Below are positions 42,583 through 50,671 of a stretch of DNA of 64,000 bases, piece after piece (the stretch's first letter is position 1; the number at the start of each line of letters is the position of its first letter). The translations under genes and the position numbers were made by a program. The notes beneath the pieces were generated by a model. The model ran no database searches, was not told the DNA's origin, and saw only the letters and a program-made list of their open reading frames with translations. The stretch spans positions 268,401 to 332,400 of the forward strand of contig NZ_LMEA01000007.1 of the NCBI RefSeq assembly GCF_001425235.1. Direction: 5' to 3'. The DNA comes from Devosia sp. Root413D1. Lineage in GTDB: Bacteria; Pseudomonadota; Alphaproteobacteria; Rhizobiales; Devosiaceae.

Positions 42583-43165
42583 CGGTTTTGCGCTCGATCT
42601 CTTCCACCGCCTGCTGCGGCCTCGTGAACATGCCGATCCAGTCGGTGAAGCGCTCGACCCAGATGTTGAGGTTGGTCCTGAGCCGCTCGTCGGTGATGTT
42701 GTTGTCGTCGTCGATCGCGCCCGGCCGCGACTGGAAATAGATCTCCGGCCGGCCCATCAGGGCCACGCCCACCACCGGCAGGATGGAGCGCAGGTGCGCC
42801 TGTGCCGCAGCGGTGCCGCTGACCCCGCCAGTGGCGCCGGCAATGGCGCCCGGCTTGTCCGTCCAGACGCTCTCGCCGAACGGCCGCGACGGCCAGTCGA
42901 TGGCGTTCTTGAGGATACCCGGGATCGAGCGGTTGTATTCGGGCGTCACGAACAGCACCGCATCCGCCGCGGCGATCTCGCGCTTCAGCCGCATCACTTC
43001 GGCCGGCGGATCGTTCCACAGCGCGTCGTCGTAGAAAGGCAGGTTGTCGATCTTGATGTACTGGAACTCGAGCTTGCCGGCGGCCAGCTTTTCCAGCGCC
43101 TTGGCGAGCTTGAGGTTGGAAGAGGTCGGGCGCGTGCTCCCGACGAATACGGCGACCCGGTACAT
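42578..43165 (-). CDS. NAD(P)H-dependent FMN reductase, second copy
   Basis: A 195-residue flavodoxin-fold reductase. Seen: VGSTRPTSSNLKLAKAL (FMN phosphate loop) and TPEYNRSIPGILKNAIDW, the family signature. The start at ATG 43165 gives the usual length; the frame extends to 43267 without support. It resembles the reductase at 38978 and shares operator words upstream, so both are probably under the HxlR regulator. The stop codon lies inside a palindromic repeat. Reduces quinones, flavins or nitro compounds (family inference). Confidence 0.87.
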   Translation of the reverse strand: MYRVAVFVGSTRPTSSNLKLAKALEKLAAGKLEFQYIKIDNLPFYDDALWNDPPAEVMRLKREIAAADAVLFVTPEYNRSIPGILKNAIDWPSRPFGESVWTDKPGAIAGATGGVSGTAAAQAHLRSILPVVGVALMGRPEIYFQSRPGAIDDDNNITDERLRTNLNIWVERFTDWIGMFTRPQQAVEEIERKTA

Positions 43166-43260
43166 TGGTGCCCCCTGGTTACTAGATGTGACTGGGGGTG
43201 GATATGTGCCTATGGTCAGAAGCGCGCAAGACGGCACATCCATGTAACTGGCGAACGCAT
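43166..43260. promoter_or_regulatory. Control region of the second FMN reductase
   Basis: Contains GCGCAAGACGGCAC (43224-43237) and GTAACTGGCG (43244-43253), the same words found before the HxlR/FMN reductase pair at 39639-39687, and a GGTTAC..GTGACT arrangement near 43178-43195. This supports common control by the HxlR protein. Confidence 0.5.
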
Positions 43261-43277
43261 TGTTCACCGCGCAGAAA

Positions 43278-43301
43278 GGGGCCGGGTGTGAACCCGGCCC
43301 C
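43278..43301 (-). terminator. Rho-independent terminator of the hydrolase gene
   Basis: Perfect 10-bp arms GGGGCCGGGT / ACCCGGCCCC with a 4-nt loop; on the minus strand it is followed by TTTCTGC. It lies 22 nt past the hydrolase stop. Confidence 0.75.
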
Positions 43302-43322
43302 TGGCTTCGATCGGAAGGGTTG

Positions 43323-44159
43323 TTACAGCGTGTCCTTCAGCCAGGCGGTGGTCTTGTCGATCACCTCTTTGCCGATTGCGGGCTGCTCGCTGAACACACC
43401 CAGCATATGGTCGGCGCCCGGGATGCTGAGCGACTCGGTCTTGCCCTTGGCGAGACCCAGGTACTGTTCGAAGTAGCCGATGGCCGGGTCGGCTTCGCCG
43501 GCAATGGTCAGGAACGGGCCGGCATAGCCCGAGAACCGGGCGGCGAGATCGTTCTGGGCCAGGCTGTCGAAGAAGCTCTGCTTCAGTGTCACCACCCGCC
43601 AGCCGAGATCGACACTGGCCGAGCCCTCGGCCTTGGCCTTGTCGTAGAAATCCTGGCCGAGGAACTCGTGGAACTCCTCCTGCAGGTCGCCCATCTGGCC
43701 CCACACCACGACCGACTTGAAGTCGTCGGGTTCGAGCATGGCGACCGCAGCGCCGAAGCTGTAGCCGATGACGCCGACCCGCGCCGCATCGACGCCCTCG
43801 ACGCTGCCGAGATAGCTGCGGGCTTCGGCGGCATCTGCCACCAGCCCTTCGAGCGTGGTGTCCGCCATGTCGCCGGTGCTCTCGCCATAGCCGCGGAAGT
43901 CGATGCGCAGCGAAGCGATGCCTTCGGCGGCCAGCGCCGCCGCCTGCTGGGCGAACAGCCCACCCACTTCATCGCGGGAGCTGCCGAAACCGTGCAGCAT
44001 CACCACGGCCTGGCCGGTCGCGCCGTTATCGGGGGTGGAGAGTGTGCCCTTCACGCCGCTCGGCAGATCGACGACCGTCTCGGCCGCGAGGGAGGCGCTG
44101 GCCAGCAGCGCGAAGGCGAGGGTGGCGACGGTCTTGGTGCTGGTGCTGAGGATCGACAT
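43323..44159 (-). CDS. Exported alpha/beta hydrolase
   Basis: A 278-residue serine hydrolase with a signal peptide (MSILST..ALLASASLAAE, cleavage near residue 26). Seen: HGFGSS oxyanion region, nucleophile Ser134 in GYSFGA, and likely Asp224 and His251 (GEADPA and PGADHM). It resembles acetyl xylan or dienelactone-like esterases/peptidases. A periplasmic ester or peptide substrate is likely. It is single-gene with its own terminator. Start ATG 44159. Substrate unknown. Confidence 0.85.
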   Translation of the reverse strand: MSILSTSTKTVATLAFALLASASLAAETVVDLPSGVKGTLSTPDNGATGQAVVMLHGFGSSRDEVGGLFAQQAAALAAEGIASLRIDFRGYGESTGDMADTTLEGLVADAAEARSYLGSVEGVDAARVGVIGYSFGAAVAMLEPDDFKSVVVWGQMGDLQEEFHEFLGQDFYDKAKAEGSASVDLGWRVVTLKQSFFDSLAQNDLAARFSGYAGPFLTIAGEADPAIGYFEQYLGLAKGKTESLSIPGADHMLGVFSEQPAIGKEVIDKTTAWLKDTL

Positions 44160-44272
44160 TTCTTCTCTCCGTTGTTGGCCCGAGGCCCGTGTTGATGTCC
44201 ACAGTTCTAGCGACGGGACCCGGAACGAGATTGAAGAAATCCGACAATGTGGGACGAGCGAACAAGCCCGAT

Positions 44273-45295
44273 CTACTTCTTCTCCGCGTTCAGCACGTTG
44301 GCCAGTTCCGGGATGAAATCCTTGACCATCGGCTGCTTTACCACCTCGAACGGCAGCGGGCGGACCACGCGCATGGCGGCGATGCCGACCCGTACCGTCA
44401 TCAGCCCGTTGACTACGCCCTCACCAAGCCGCGCCGAGAGTTTTGCCGCCAGCCCCTGGCCGACCAGCTGCTCGACCACCCCGTCGGTCAGCACCAGCCC
44501 GCCGGTGACCGCGAGGTGTGCGAGGATGGCGCCGATCAGCCGCCAGGTGCCGATGAAGCCGGGCCGCGCCCCATAGAGCCGGGCGATGTCGCCACCCAGC
44601 CGCACGCTCTCGAAGATGACGAAGGCGATGTCGATCAGTGCCCGCGGCGAGACCGCCGTCACCAGCGCCACGCGCCGCGCTGAGGCCGCCGTCAGCGCCC
44701 GGGCTCGCGTATCGAGCGGCGCCATCAGCAGCCGCTCACCCAGCCGGACATGCTCGGCGCCATCGAAGACGTGGCGCGCATTGCTCTCCAGCTCGTCGCG
44801 TGGCCGCGCCACGTCCGGCCGGCGGGCGTAAATCTCGAGCAGTTCGCGGGTGATCGCCGCGCCGTCCTTGTTGCGGTCGCTGGCCAAGGCCGCGATCGCC
44901 GCGTGGCGTAGCTGGTCGAGGGCGCGGAGCCGCAGCAACGACGCCACCTCGCGCACGATGATCACCAGCAGCGCGATCACCAGCACGGCAAGCACGCCGA
45001 GGCCGACCCAGCCGAGCCAAGGCTGCGCCGCGAACAGTTCGGCGATCAGCCGCTCGGCCGCCAGACCCAACGCCAACGACACCAGGATACCGCCGGCGAT
45101 CCAGGCGACTCGTCCGACCCAGCCGAGCAGCCGCGGCGGTCGCGCCGCATCATCCAGTGGCGCCTCGATATCGGTGATCGGCTCGATGCTCTCGGGCAGG
45201 GCGACGGCCTGCGCCGGTTCGAACACGCGCGGGCGGCGTGGCTCCTCGGCGGCGTCGCCGCTGGACGAGACGGGGCGGGCGAAGGGTGGTTTCAT
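44273..45295 (-). CDS. TIGR01620/DUF697 (YcjF-like) membrane protein
   Basis: A 340-residue protein of the TIGR01620/YcjF type. Seen: a charged Pro/Glu-rich N-terminus, two hydrophobic helices (about residues 62-85 and 95-118), then a helical domain with RNKDGAAITRELLEIYARRPDV and the C-terminal ARLYGARPGFIGTWRLIG block. It overlaps YcjX by 4 nt (ATGA), so the pair is a translational unit. In E. coli ycjX-ycjF belongs to the phage-shock neighbourhood; function is envelope stress but not settled. Convergent end at 44273. Confidence 0.87.
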   Translation of the reverse strand: MKPPFARPVSSSGDAAEEPRRPRVFEPAQAVALPESIEPITDIEAPLDDAARPPRLLGWVGRVAWIAGGILVSLALGLAAERLIAELFAAQPWLGWVGLGVLAVLVIALLVIIVREVASLLRLRALDQLRHAAIAALASDRNKDGAAITRELLEIYARRPDVARPRDELESNARHVFDGAEHVRLGERLLMAPLDTRARALTAASARRVALVTAVSPRALIDIAFVIFESVRLGGDIARLYGARPGFIGTWRLIGAILAHLAVTGGLVLTDGVVEQLVGQGLAAKLSARLGEGVVNGLMTVRVGIAAMRVVRPLPFEVVKQPMVKDFIPELANVLNAEKK

Positions 45296-46764
45296 CGCAG
45301 CCAGTCTCCGATCAGGTAGTCGAGCGCCCGGTCGAAACGGATATGCGGCAGCACCACATTGCCTTCGGCGTTCTTTTCCAGCCGCTGCGGCGGCTGAAAG
45401 CGCAGGAAATTCAGCGCAACTGGACGACCACCTTCGCGAAGCGAATCTGCCTCGAACAGCGCATCAGGATGCTCGGGCAAGTCACCGGGGAATAGCGCGA
45501 TTTCCGTCTTGCCGTCATAGGTCTTGCCGTCCAGCACCTCGCCCGCCTGCGGCGTACCGACGATCACCTCGTGCTTCTCGCCGCCGTCTTCGATGACGCT
45601 CTCGCGCGTTGCCCGGATCGCCGCGATGGCCATCGAGCGGGTCTCGGCCCCGGCGAACCGGGCCTTGCGCGCCGCATCGGCGACCAGCCGGTTCATCACC
45701 GCCTCCAGCCGGTCATGGCTCGAGGAGTGGATGTGGTCGGCCTTGGTGGCCGCGAACAGGATGCGGTCGATACGTCGCGCCACCAGGCGAGTGATCGGGT
45801 TGTTGTCGCCCTGCCGGAAGCAGGACAGGATATCGGTCAACGCTGTCTCGAGATCGGCCACTGCTGCCGGGCCGGCGTTCAGCGCCCTGAGCGTATCGAC
45901 CAGCACCACCTGCCGATCGAGCCGCGCGAAGTGGTCGCGGAAGAACGGCCGCACCACGATCGCCTTATAGGCCTCGTAGCGACGCTCGAGCATGGCGTAG
46001 AGGCTCGACGACCGCACCGGGCCGACCGGTGGCGGCAGCGGCGCGAAGGTCAAGGCCGGGCTGCCGTCGAGGTCGCCGGGCAGCAGGAACCGGCCCGGGG
46101 GCAGGGTGCTGAGGGCCCGTCCGTCCTCGCGGCTGCGCCGCAAATAGTCGGTGAACGCCGCCGCCAGCCGTTCGGCATCCACATCCGTCGCTTCCTTCGA
46201 GCTGTCCGTCTGCTGGATCTCGCTCATGAACGCCGCGGCTTCGGTTTTCGAGTGCGGCAGCGCAGCACGCTTCAGGGCCTGTGCGCTCCACTCGGCGAAG
46301 CTCAGTGACAACAGCGGCAGGTCGAGCAGCCACTCGCCGGGATAGTCGACGATATCGAGGTTAAGCACTGTCGGCCCGAACATCCCCGACACCCAGCGCT
46401 TCGACTGGAACTTCAGCGTCAGCCGCAACTGGCTGATCTTCCGCGTCGATTCCGGCCAGTGCGGCTCCTTGCCGGTCAGCGCCGCCAGATGCTGCTCGTA
46501 GGCAAAGCGGGGAATGCCGGCATCCGGGTGTTCGGCCAGCCGCGCGCCGATGAAGCGGCCCTCGGTCAGCGCCGCAAAGCCGGGCAGGCGCCCGCCGGTG
46601 AGGAGGTTGTGGATCAGCGCGGTGATGAAGATGGTCTTGCCGGCGCGGCTGAGCCCGGTCACCCCCAGCCGCAAGGTGGGCGTGAACGGCGCCACCGCCG
46701 CATCGGCGAGGTTGCCCAGCGCGATGCCGATCTCGTCGGTGATGGTCGTCGGCGCTTGCGGCAT
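45292..46764 (-). CDS. ycjX: YcjX-like P-loop NTPase
   Basis: A 490-residue GTPase/ATPase-like protein of the DUF463/YcjX family. Seen: Walker A GLSRAGKT (residues 37-44), LNLDIVDYPGEWLLD (Walker B-like, switch region), and ILFAATKADH (a T/NKxD-like specificity motif). It binds nucleotide and probably cycles in envelope-stress adaptation with its membrane partner TIGR01620 protein, whose start overlaps this stop. The leader carries copy 5 of the double-hairpin repeat 12 nt upstream of the ATG. Function at the molecular level is unknown. Confidence 0.9.
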   Translation of the reverse strand: MPQAPTTITDEIGIALGNLADAAVAPFTPTLRLGVTGLSRAGKTIFITALIHNLLTGGRLPGFAALTEGRFIGARLAEHPDAGIPRFAYEQHLAALTGKEPHWPESTRKISQLRLTLKFQSKRWVSGMFGPTVLNLDIVDYPGEWLLDLPLLSLSFAEWSAQALKRAALPHSKTEAAAFMSEIQQTDSSKEATDVDAERLAAAFTDYLRRSREDGRALSTLPPGRFLLPGDLDGSPALTFAPLPPPVGPVRSSSLYAMLERRYEAYKAIVVRPFFRDHFARLDRQVVLVDTLRALNAGPAAVADLETALTDILSCFRQGDNNPITRLVARRIDRILFAATKADHIHSSSHDRLEAVMNRLVADAARKARFAGAETRSMAIAAIRATRESVIEDGGEKHEVIVGTPQAGEVLDGKTYDGKTEIALFPGDLPEHPDALFEADSLREGGRPVALNFLRFQPPQRLEKNAEGNVVLPHIRFDRALDYLIGDWLR

Positions 46765-46776
46765 CGGGTTCCCTAA

Positions 46777-46819
46777 GCGCTTTCAGGAAAAGTTGCAGAC
46801 TTTTCCGGTTCGAAAGCGC
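46777..46819. repeat. Double-hairpin palindromic repeat, copy 5
   Basis: Outer arms GCGCTTTC (46777-46784) and GAAAGCGC (46812-46819), inner stem GGAAAAGT / ACTTTTCC. It lies 12 nt upstream of the YcjX ATG, so it would form in the 5' leader of that mRNA if transcribed. Confidence 0.88.
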
Positions 46820-46947
46820 GACAAACCAAGATTGTCGGGAAGGTAGGCGGTCCCATGGCGATTGCAAGGCTAGCGCGTTGGCCCGTTGGGAGGAATCGTG
46901 ATTGCCAGATTTGGGGATTCTTCACGGTTCCCCGCCTTAGCTGAACC

Positions 46948-48897
46948 ATGGCTTACGCGGTTGCTCGTAATTTTGAGGCTGATGCAGACGAACTCGTCGG
47001 GGTTCCGCGCGAACGTACGGCCGGCGAACGGCTGCATCTCGATGTCGCCAAGCTGTTGCTTGCCAAAAAGACGCTGCGGCTCACCGATCTGGCGATCGCC
47101 ATGCGGCAGACGGCGGAGTGGGGCTCGAGCCTTGCCGCAACCATCATCGCGCTCGGGTTCGTACGGCCGATAGACTATTACAAGGCGGTCGCCGAAGTGT
47201 ACGGGCTGCCCTTCGTCGATCTGCAGCGCGAACCGATCGACCACACCCTGACCAGGGTCGAGGACCGCGCCGATTACGCCGAGCGCAACATCGTGCCCTG
47301 GCGCCGGATCGACGGCCGGCTGATCCTCGCCGCCACCGAGATTACCACCGAACATTTCCTGTGGGGCGACGAGCGGTTCGGCCCCGACAGCTACGATTTC
47401 GTCATCACCTCGCCATTCGATATCCTGTGGCAGACCCAGCAGCTGTTCCGCGATTGGGACAGCTTCTTCGCCCGCGAGGCGCTCTATTCGTGGAAGCCCG
47501 AGCACTCGGCCAAATACACGGTGACCAAGCCGCAGAAGCTGGTGTTGTGGGCGGTGCTGGCGGTCTTGCTGGCAGGTCTCGTGCTGGCGCCGATGGCGAC
47601 GGCGGTGACGCTGATGGCGTTCTTCACCACCATCTACACCCTGACCTTCGTGTTCAAGTTCGTGCTGACCTTCATCGGCTCGTCGCGCAAGGCCGACATG
47701 GAGATCTCGCCCGAGGCGATCGCCGCGCTCAGGGACAGTGAGCTGCCGGTCTACACCGTGCTGGTGCCGATGTACAAAGAGGCCAAGGTCCTGCCGCTGC
47801 TGACCAAGGCGCTGAAAGGGCTGGATTATCCAGCCTCCAAGCTCGAGGTGAAGCTGGTCCTCGAGGAGGACGATACCGAAACCATCGAGGCAGCGAAGGC
47901 CCTGCGGCTGCCCGGCACCTTCGAGATCGTCCGGGTGCCACCGAGTCAACCCAAGACCAAGCCCAAGGCCTGCAACTACGCGCTGCAGTTCAGCCGCGGC
48001 GAGTTCGTCACCATCTACGATGCCGAGGATCAGCCTGAGCCGGACCAGTTGAAGAAGGCCGTGCTGGCCTTCCGCAACGGCGACCCTCAGCTCGCCTGTG
48101 TCCAGGGGCGGCTCAACTACTTCAACCGCTCCGAAAACTGGCTGACGCGGATGTTCACGCTCGAGTACAGCCAGTGGTTCGATTTCCTGCTGCCGGGGCT
48201 CGATTGGCTGAAGGTGCCGATCCCGCTCGGCGGCACCTCCAACCACTTCAAGCTTTCGGCGCTGCGCAAGGTGGGGGCCTGGGACCCCTACAACGTCACC
48301 GAGGATGCCGATCTCGGCGTGCGGCTGGCGCAGGAGGGCTACACCGTCGGCGTCATCAACTCGACCACCTACGAGGAAGCCAACGGCGTGCTGCCCAGCT
48401 GGATCAAGCAGCGCTCGCGCTGGATCAAGGGTTACATGCAGACCTGGCTGGTGCACATGCGGCACCCGATCCAGCTCTGGAAGTCCATCGGCGCCAAGGG
48501 CTTCTTCTCCTTCCACTTCTTCATCGGCGTGCCGCCCTTCACCATGCTGCTGGCGCCGATCCTGTGGGTGATCACCTTCCTGGTGTGGTTCACCAATAGC
48601 TGGGATTTCGGCTGGTTGTTCCCCGAGCCGTTCGGCACCATGGCGCTGTTCAACCTGGTGATCGGCAACCTGTTCCTCGTCTATTTCGGGGTGATCGCGG
48701 CGTTGAAGCGCAAGTACTATGACCTGGTGCCGGTCGGCATCCTGCTCCCGGTTTACTGGGTGCTGCACTCGATCGCCGCCTACAAGGCGTTCTGGCAGCT
48801 GATCTTCAACCCGCACTACTGGGAAAAGACCGAGCACGGCACCTCGAGCGTCACCCAGAAGACGCTCGAACAGGTCAAGAGCGAGGCGGCGAAATGA
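46948..48897 (+). CDS. Membrane GT2 polysaccharide synthase with T2SSE-like N-terminal domain
   Basis: A 649-residue processive-type glycosyltransferase. Seen in order: an N-terminal domain (about 60-165) resembling the T2SSE/MshEN N-domain (GSSLAATIIALGF..AEVYGLPFVDL), two membrane helices (198-243), the GT2 domain with EEDD (307), YDAED (357), TEDAD (451) and QRSRW (488-492), and about four C-terminal helices. The last motif marks cellulose-synthase-like processive enzymes. The N-domain could bind c-di-GMP, but the key arginine of MshEN is not obvious. The stop overlaps the next membrane gene by 4 nt. Product unknown. Confidence 0.85.
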   Translation: MAYAVARNFEADADELVGVPRERTAGERLHLDVAKLLLAKKTLRLTDLAIAMRQTAEWGSSLAATIIALGFVRPIDYYKAVAEVYGLPFVDLQREPIDHTLTRVEDRADYAERNIVPWRRIDGRLILAATEITTEHFLWGDERFGPDSYDFVITSPFDILWQTQQLFRDWDSFFAREALYSWKPEHSAKYTVTKPQKLVLWAVLAVLLAGLVLAPMATAVTLMAFFTTIYTLTFVFKFVLTFIGSSRKADMEISPEAIAALRDSELPVYTVLVPMYKEAKVLPLLTKALKGLDYPASKLEVKLVLEEDDTETIEAAKALRLPGTFEIVRVPPSQPKTKPKACNYALQFSRGEFVTIYDAEDQPEPDQLKKAVLAFRNGDPQLACVQGRLNYFNRSENWLTRMFTLEYSQWFDFLLPGLDWLKVPIPLGGTSNHFKLSALRKVGAWDPYNVTEDADLGVRLAQEGYTVGVINSTTYEEANGVLPSWIKQRSRWIKGYMQTWLVHMRHPIQLWKSIGAKGFFSFHFFIGVPPFTMLLAPILWVITFLVWFTNSWDFGWLFPEPFGTMALFNLVIGNLFLVYFGVIAALKRKYYDLVPVGILLPVYWVLHSIAAYKAFWQLIFNPHYWEKTEHGTSSVTQKTLEQVKSEAAK

Positions 48898-50060
48898 GCA
48901 TCCTCGATCTCGCCACCGCCCCGGTTGCGGCCCATCAGCGGCGGCCATTCTGGCGCCCGGCGACGATTCTTTGGTCACTGGCGGCCGTGATTGTGCTGCT
49001 GGTGCTGGCGCTGCACGTCATCGATGGCGGCTATGTCCGCCGCGACATCGAACAGCTGCAGGCAGGCGAGGCGTGGCGAACCGGCGGCTGGCTGTCGCAG
49101 GTGGTGCTGCGCGTCGTCGGCCTGCTGCCGGGCACCCAGCTGCAGCAATGGGCGCTGTCGCTGACCGTCGTCGCCGTCTCGGGCTTCGCCTTCGGCGCGC
49201 TGTACGACCGGCTGCGCGCCAATGGCTGGTTCCGCATCGGCGCGTTCATCGCGCTCGTCGCGCTGATGCTGCATGCCGGCGGCCTCTACACGGTGACGGC
49301 ATCCTCGCGCGCCATCCCGCTCTACATCGCCTTCGCCGCGCTGATCCCGGCGATCCGTTCGCTCGAGGATGTCGGCGACGTGCAATCGGCCATCGGGCTC
49401 GGGCTGCTGTTACCCTTGCTGCTGCTGGCGAGCCCGATCGCGGCGCTGCTGATCGTCCCGCTGGCCATCGCCACGGCCTTGGCGGATCGCGATGCGCGCA
49501 CCGACCCGCGTGCCTTCGTGGCCATGCTGCTGGTGGCGATCCTGCCGACGCTGATCGTCGCCATCGGCATTGTCGGCTTCATCGTGCAGGCGCGAATGGA
49601 TGTCGCGGCCGCCCTGCTGCCCTATGTCAGCACTTACACCAACCTGCACTTCGACGTTGAGGCGCTGGCGGGCGGGCTCGAGGCGCTGGCGGTGTTTGCG
49701 CCGGTGCTGATCGTGCCGCTGCTCTACTGCTTCTGGCCCGAACTCCCGGAGCGGCGCCACGTCTTCAGCGCGCTGGCGGTGATCGCCCTGCCGCTCTACC
49801 TGGTGTTCGCCCGCACCATCCTCAACACCACCATGACTGCCATCGTGCCGCCGATCGCGCTGATCGTTGCCTTCCTGTCGTGGCTTGCCGTGGTTCGGCT
49901 GCCGTTCCAGCTCCGGCTGCTGTCGTTGCTGCTGCTGGTGCTCGCGGCCGCGGCGAGCTGGACCTACAGCGATCTCTGGAACGATGCAGCGTGGAAGGCG
50001 GCGCTGTTCAACCAGGTTCCGGCCGGCATTGCGCAACTGTCCCTCAGGTCGGGCGTTTGA
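48894..50060 (+). CDS. Polytopic membrane partner of the GT2 synthase
   Basis: A 388-residue protein with about ten hydrophobic helices and little else recognisable. It starts within the last codons of the synthase (ATGA overlap), so the two are made in a fixed ratio and probably form one exopolysaccharide assembly. A charged loop (DGGYVRRDIEQLQAGEAWRTGG) near residue 50 sits between the first helices. Possible roles are glycan export or acyl transfer; no catalytic motif was found. Family unknown. Confidence 0.78.
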   Translation: MSILDLATAPVAAHQRRPFWRPATILWSLAAVIVLLVLALHVIDGGYVRRDIEQLQAGEAWRTGGWLSQVVLRVVGLLPGTQLQQWALSLTVVAVSGFAFGALYDRLRANGWFRIGAFIALVALMLHAGGLYTVTASSRAIPLYIAFAALIPAIRSLEDVGDVQSAIGLGLLLPLLLLASPIAALLIVPLAIATALADRDARTDPRAFVAMLLVAILPTLIVAIGIVGFIVQARMDVAAALLPYVSTYTNLHFDVEALAGGLEALAVFAPVLIVPLLYCFWPELPERRHVFSALAVIALPLYLVFARTILNTTMTAIVPPIALIVAFLSWLAVVRLPFQLRLLSLLLLVLAAAASWTYSDLWNDAAWKAALFNQVPAGIAQLSLRSGV

Positions 50061-50082
50061 CCTCCAATCAGAGGAGGTGCAA

Positions 50083-50517
50083 ATGCACAAACCTGTCGTT
50101 GAAATCGACACTTTCATTGCTGCCCCCAGCGCCACCGTATGGAAGGCGATGAAGGGCGGCGCCATGTTCCCCGGCACCAGGATCGAGACCGATTGGAAGA
50201 TCGGCCATCCCATCACCTTCAAGGGCGAATGGCAGGGCAGGAGCTTCACCGATCGCGGTGAGATCCAGACCCTCGCGGAAGCCAAGGAGTTGAGCTTCAC
50301 CCACTGGAGCGACAAGGACGGCTCCGGCAAACGTCCGCCCAGCTACCACGTGGTCAGGTATGAGCTCGCCCCATCAGGCGCGCGCACCAAGGTGACGCTC
50401 AGCCAGTTCAACGAGGGCCAGGACACCGAGGTCGACGCCAAGACCCGGGCCGAGTTCGAAAAGAACTGGACCATGATGCTGGAAGGTCTGAAGCAGTCGG
50501 CGGAGGGGATGCACTGA
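50083..50517 (+). CDS. SRPBCC (AHSA1-like) domain protein
   Basis: A 144-residue START/Bet v 1-like small protein. Seen: the opening EIDTFIAAPSATVWKAMKG, the DWKIGHPITFKGEWQGRSFTDRGEI strand pair, the SHVVRYEL-like strand and the C-terminal helix FEKNWTMMLEGLKQS. These cavities bind hydrophobic ligands or Hsp90-like clients. Start ATG 50083, with GAGGAGG upstream at good spacing. It is 22 nt after the membrane partner gene and may be cotranscribed. The role is unknown. Confidence 0.83.
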   Translation: MHKPVVEIDTFIAAPSATVWKAMKGGAMFPGTRIETDWKIGHPITFKGEWQGRSFTDRGEIQTLAEAKELSFTHWSDKDGSGKRPPSYHVVRYELAPSGARTKVTLSQFNEGQDTEVDAKTRAEFEKNWTMMLEGLKQSAEGMH

Positions 50518-50525
50518 CTGAAGCA

Positions 50526-50649
50526 GACGGCCCCCTCCCGGCCTCCCCCATGAATGGGGAGGTGAAGAGTCGAGCGTTTGACACCCATCGCTGCCGCAAT
50601 CTCAATGCGGCACCTCCCCCTTCATGGGGGAGGATGGGAGGGGGCCGTC
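50526..50649. repeat. 124-bp inverted repeat, related type
   Basis: Outer arms GACGGCCCCCTCCC and its complement, inner arms around CCTCCCCCATGAATGGGGAGG and CCTCCCCCTTCATGGGGGAGG. It has the same overall plan as the 18075 and 20930 elements but a different sequence. It lies between convergent SRPBCC and metA genes. Confidence 0.8.
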
Positions 50650-50671
50650 TCTCTCAGTCCCTCACAACGAG

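Noticed and set aside
46870-48978. 702-codon minus-strand open frame across the GT2 gene
   Set aside because: Its product is low-complexity and His/Arg/Gly-rich with no domain; it mirrors the GC-rich codons of the real plus-strand gene.
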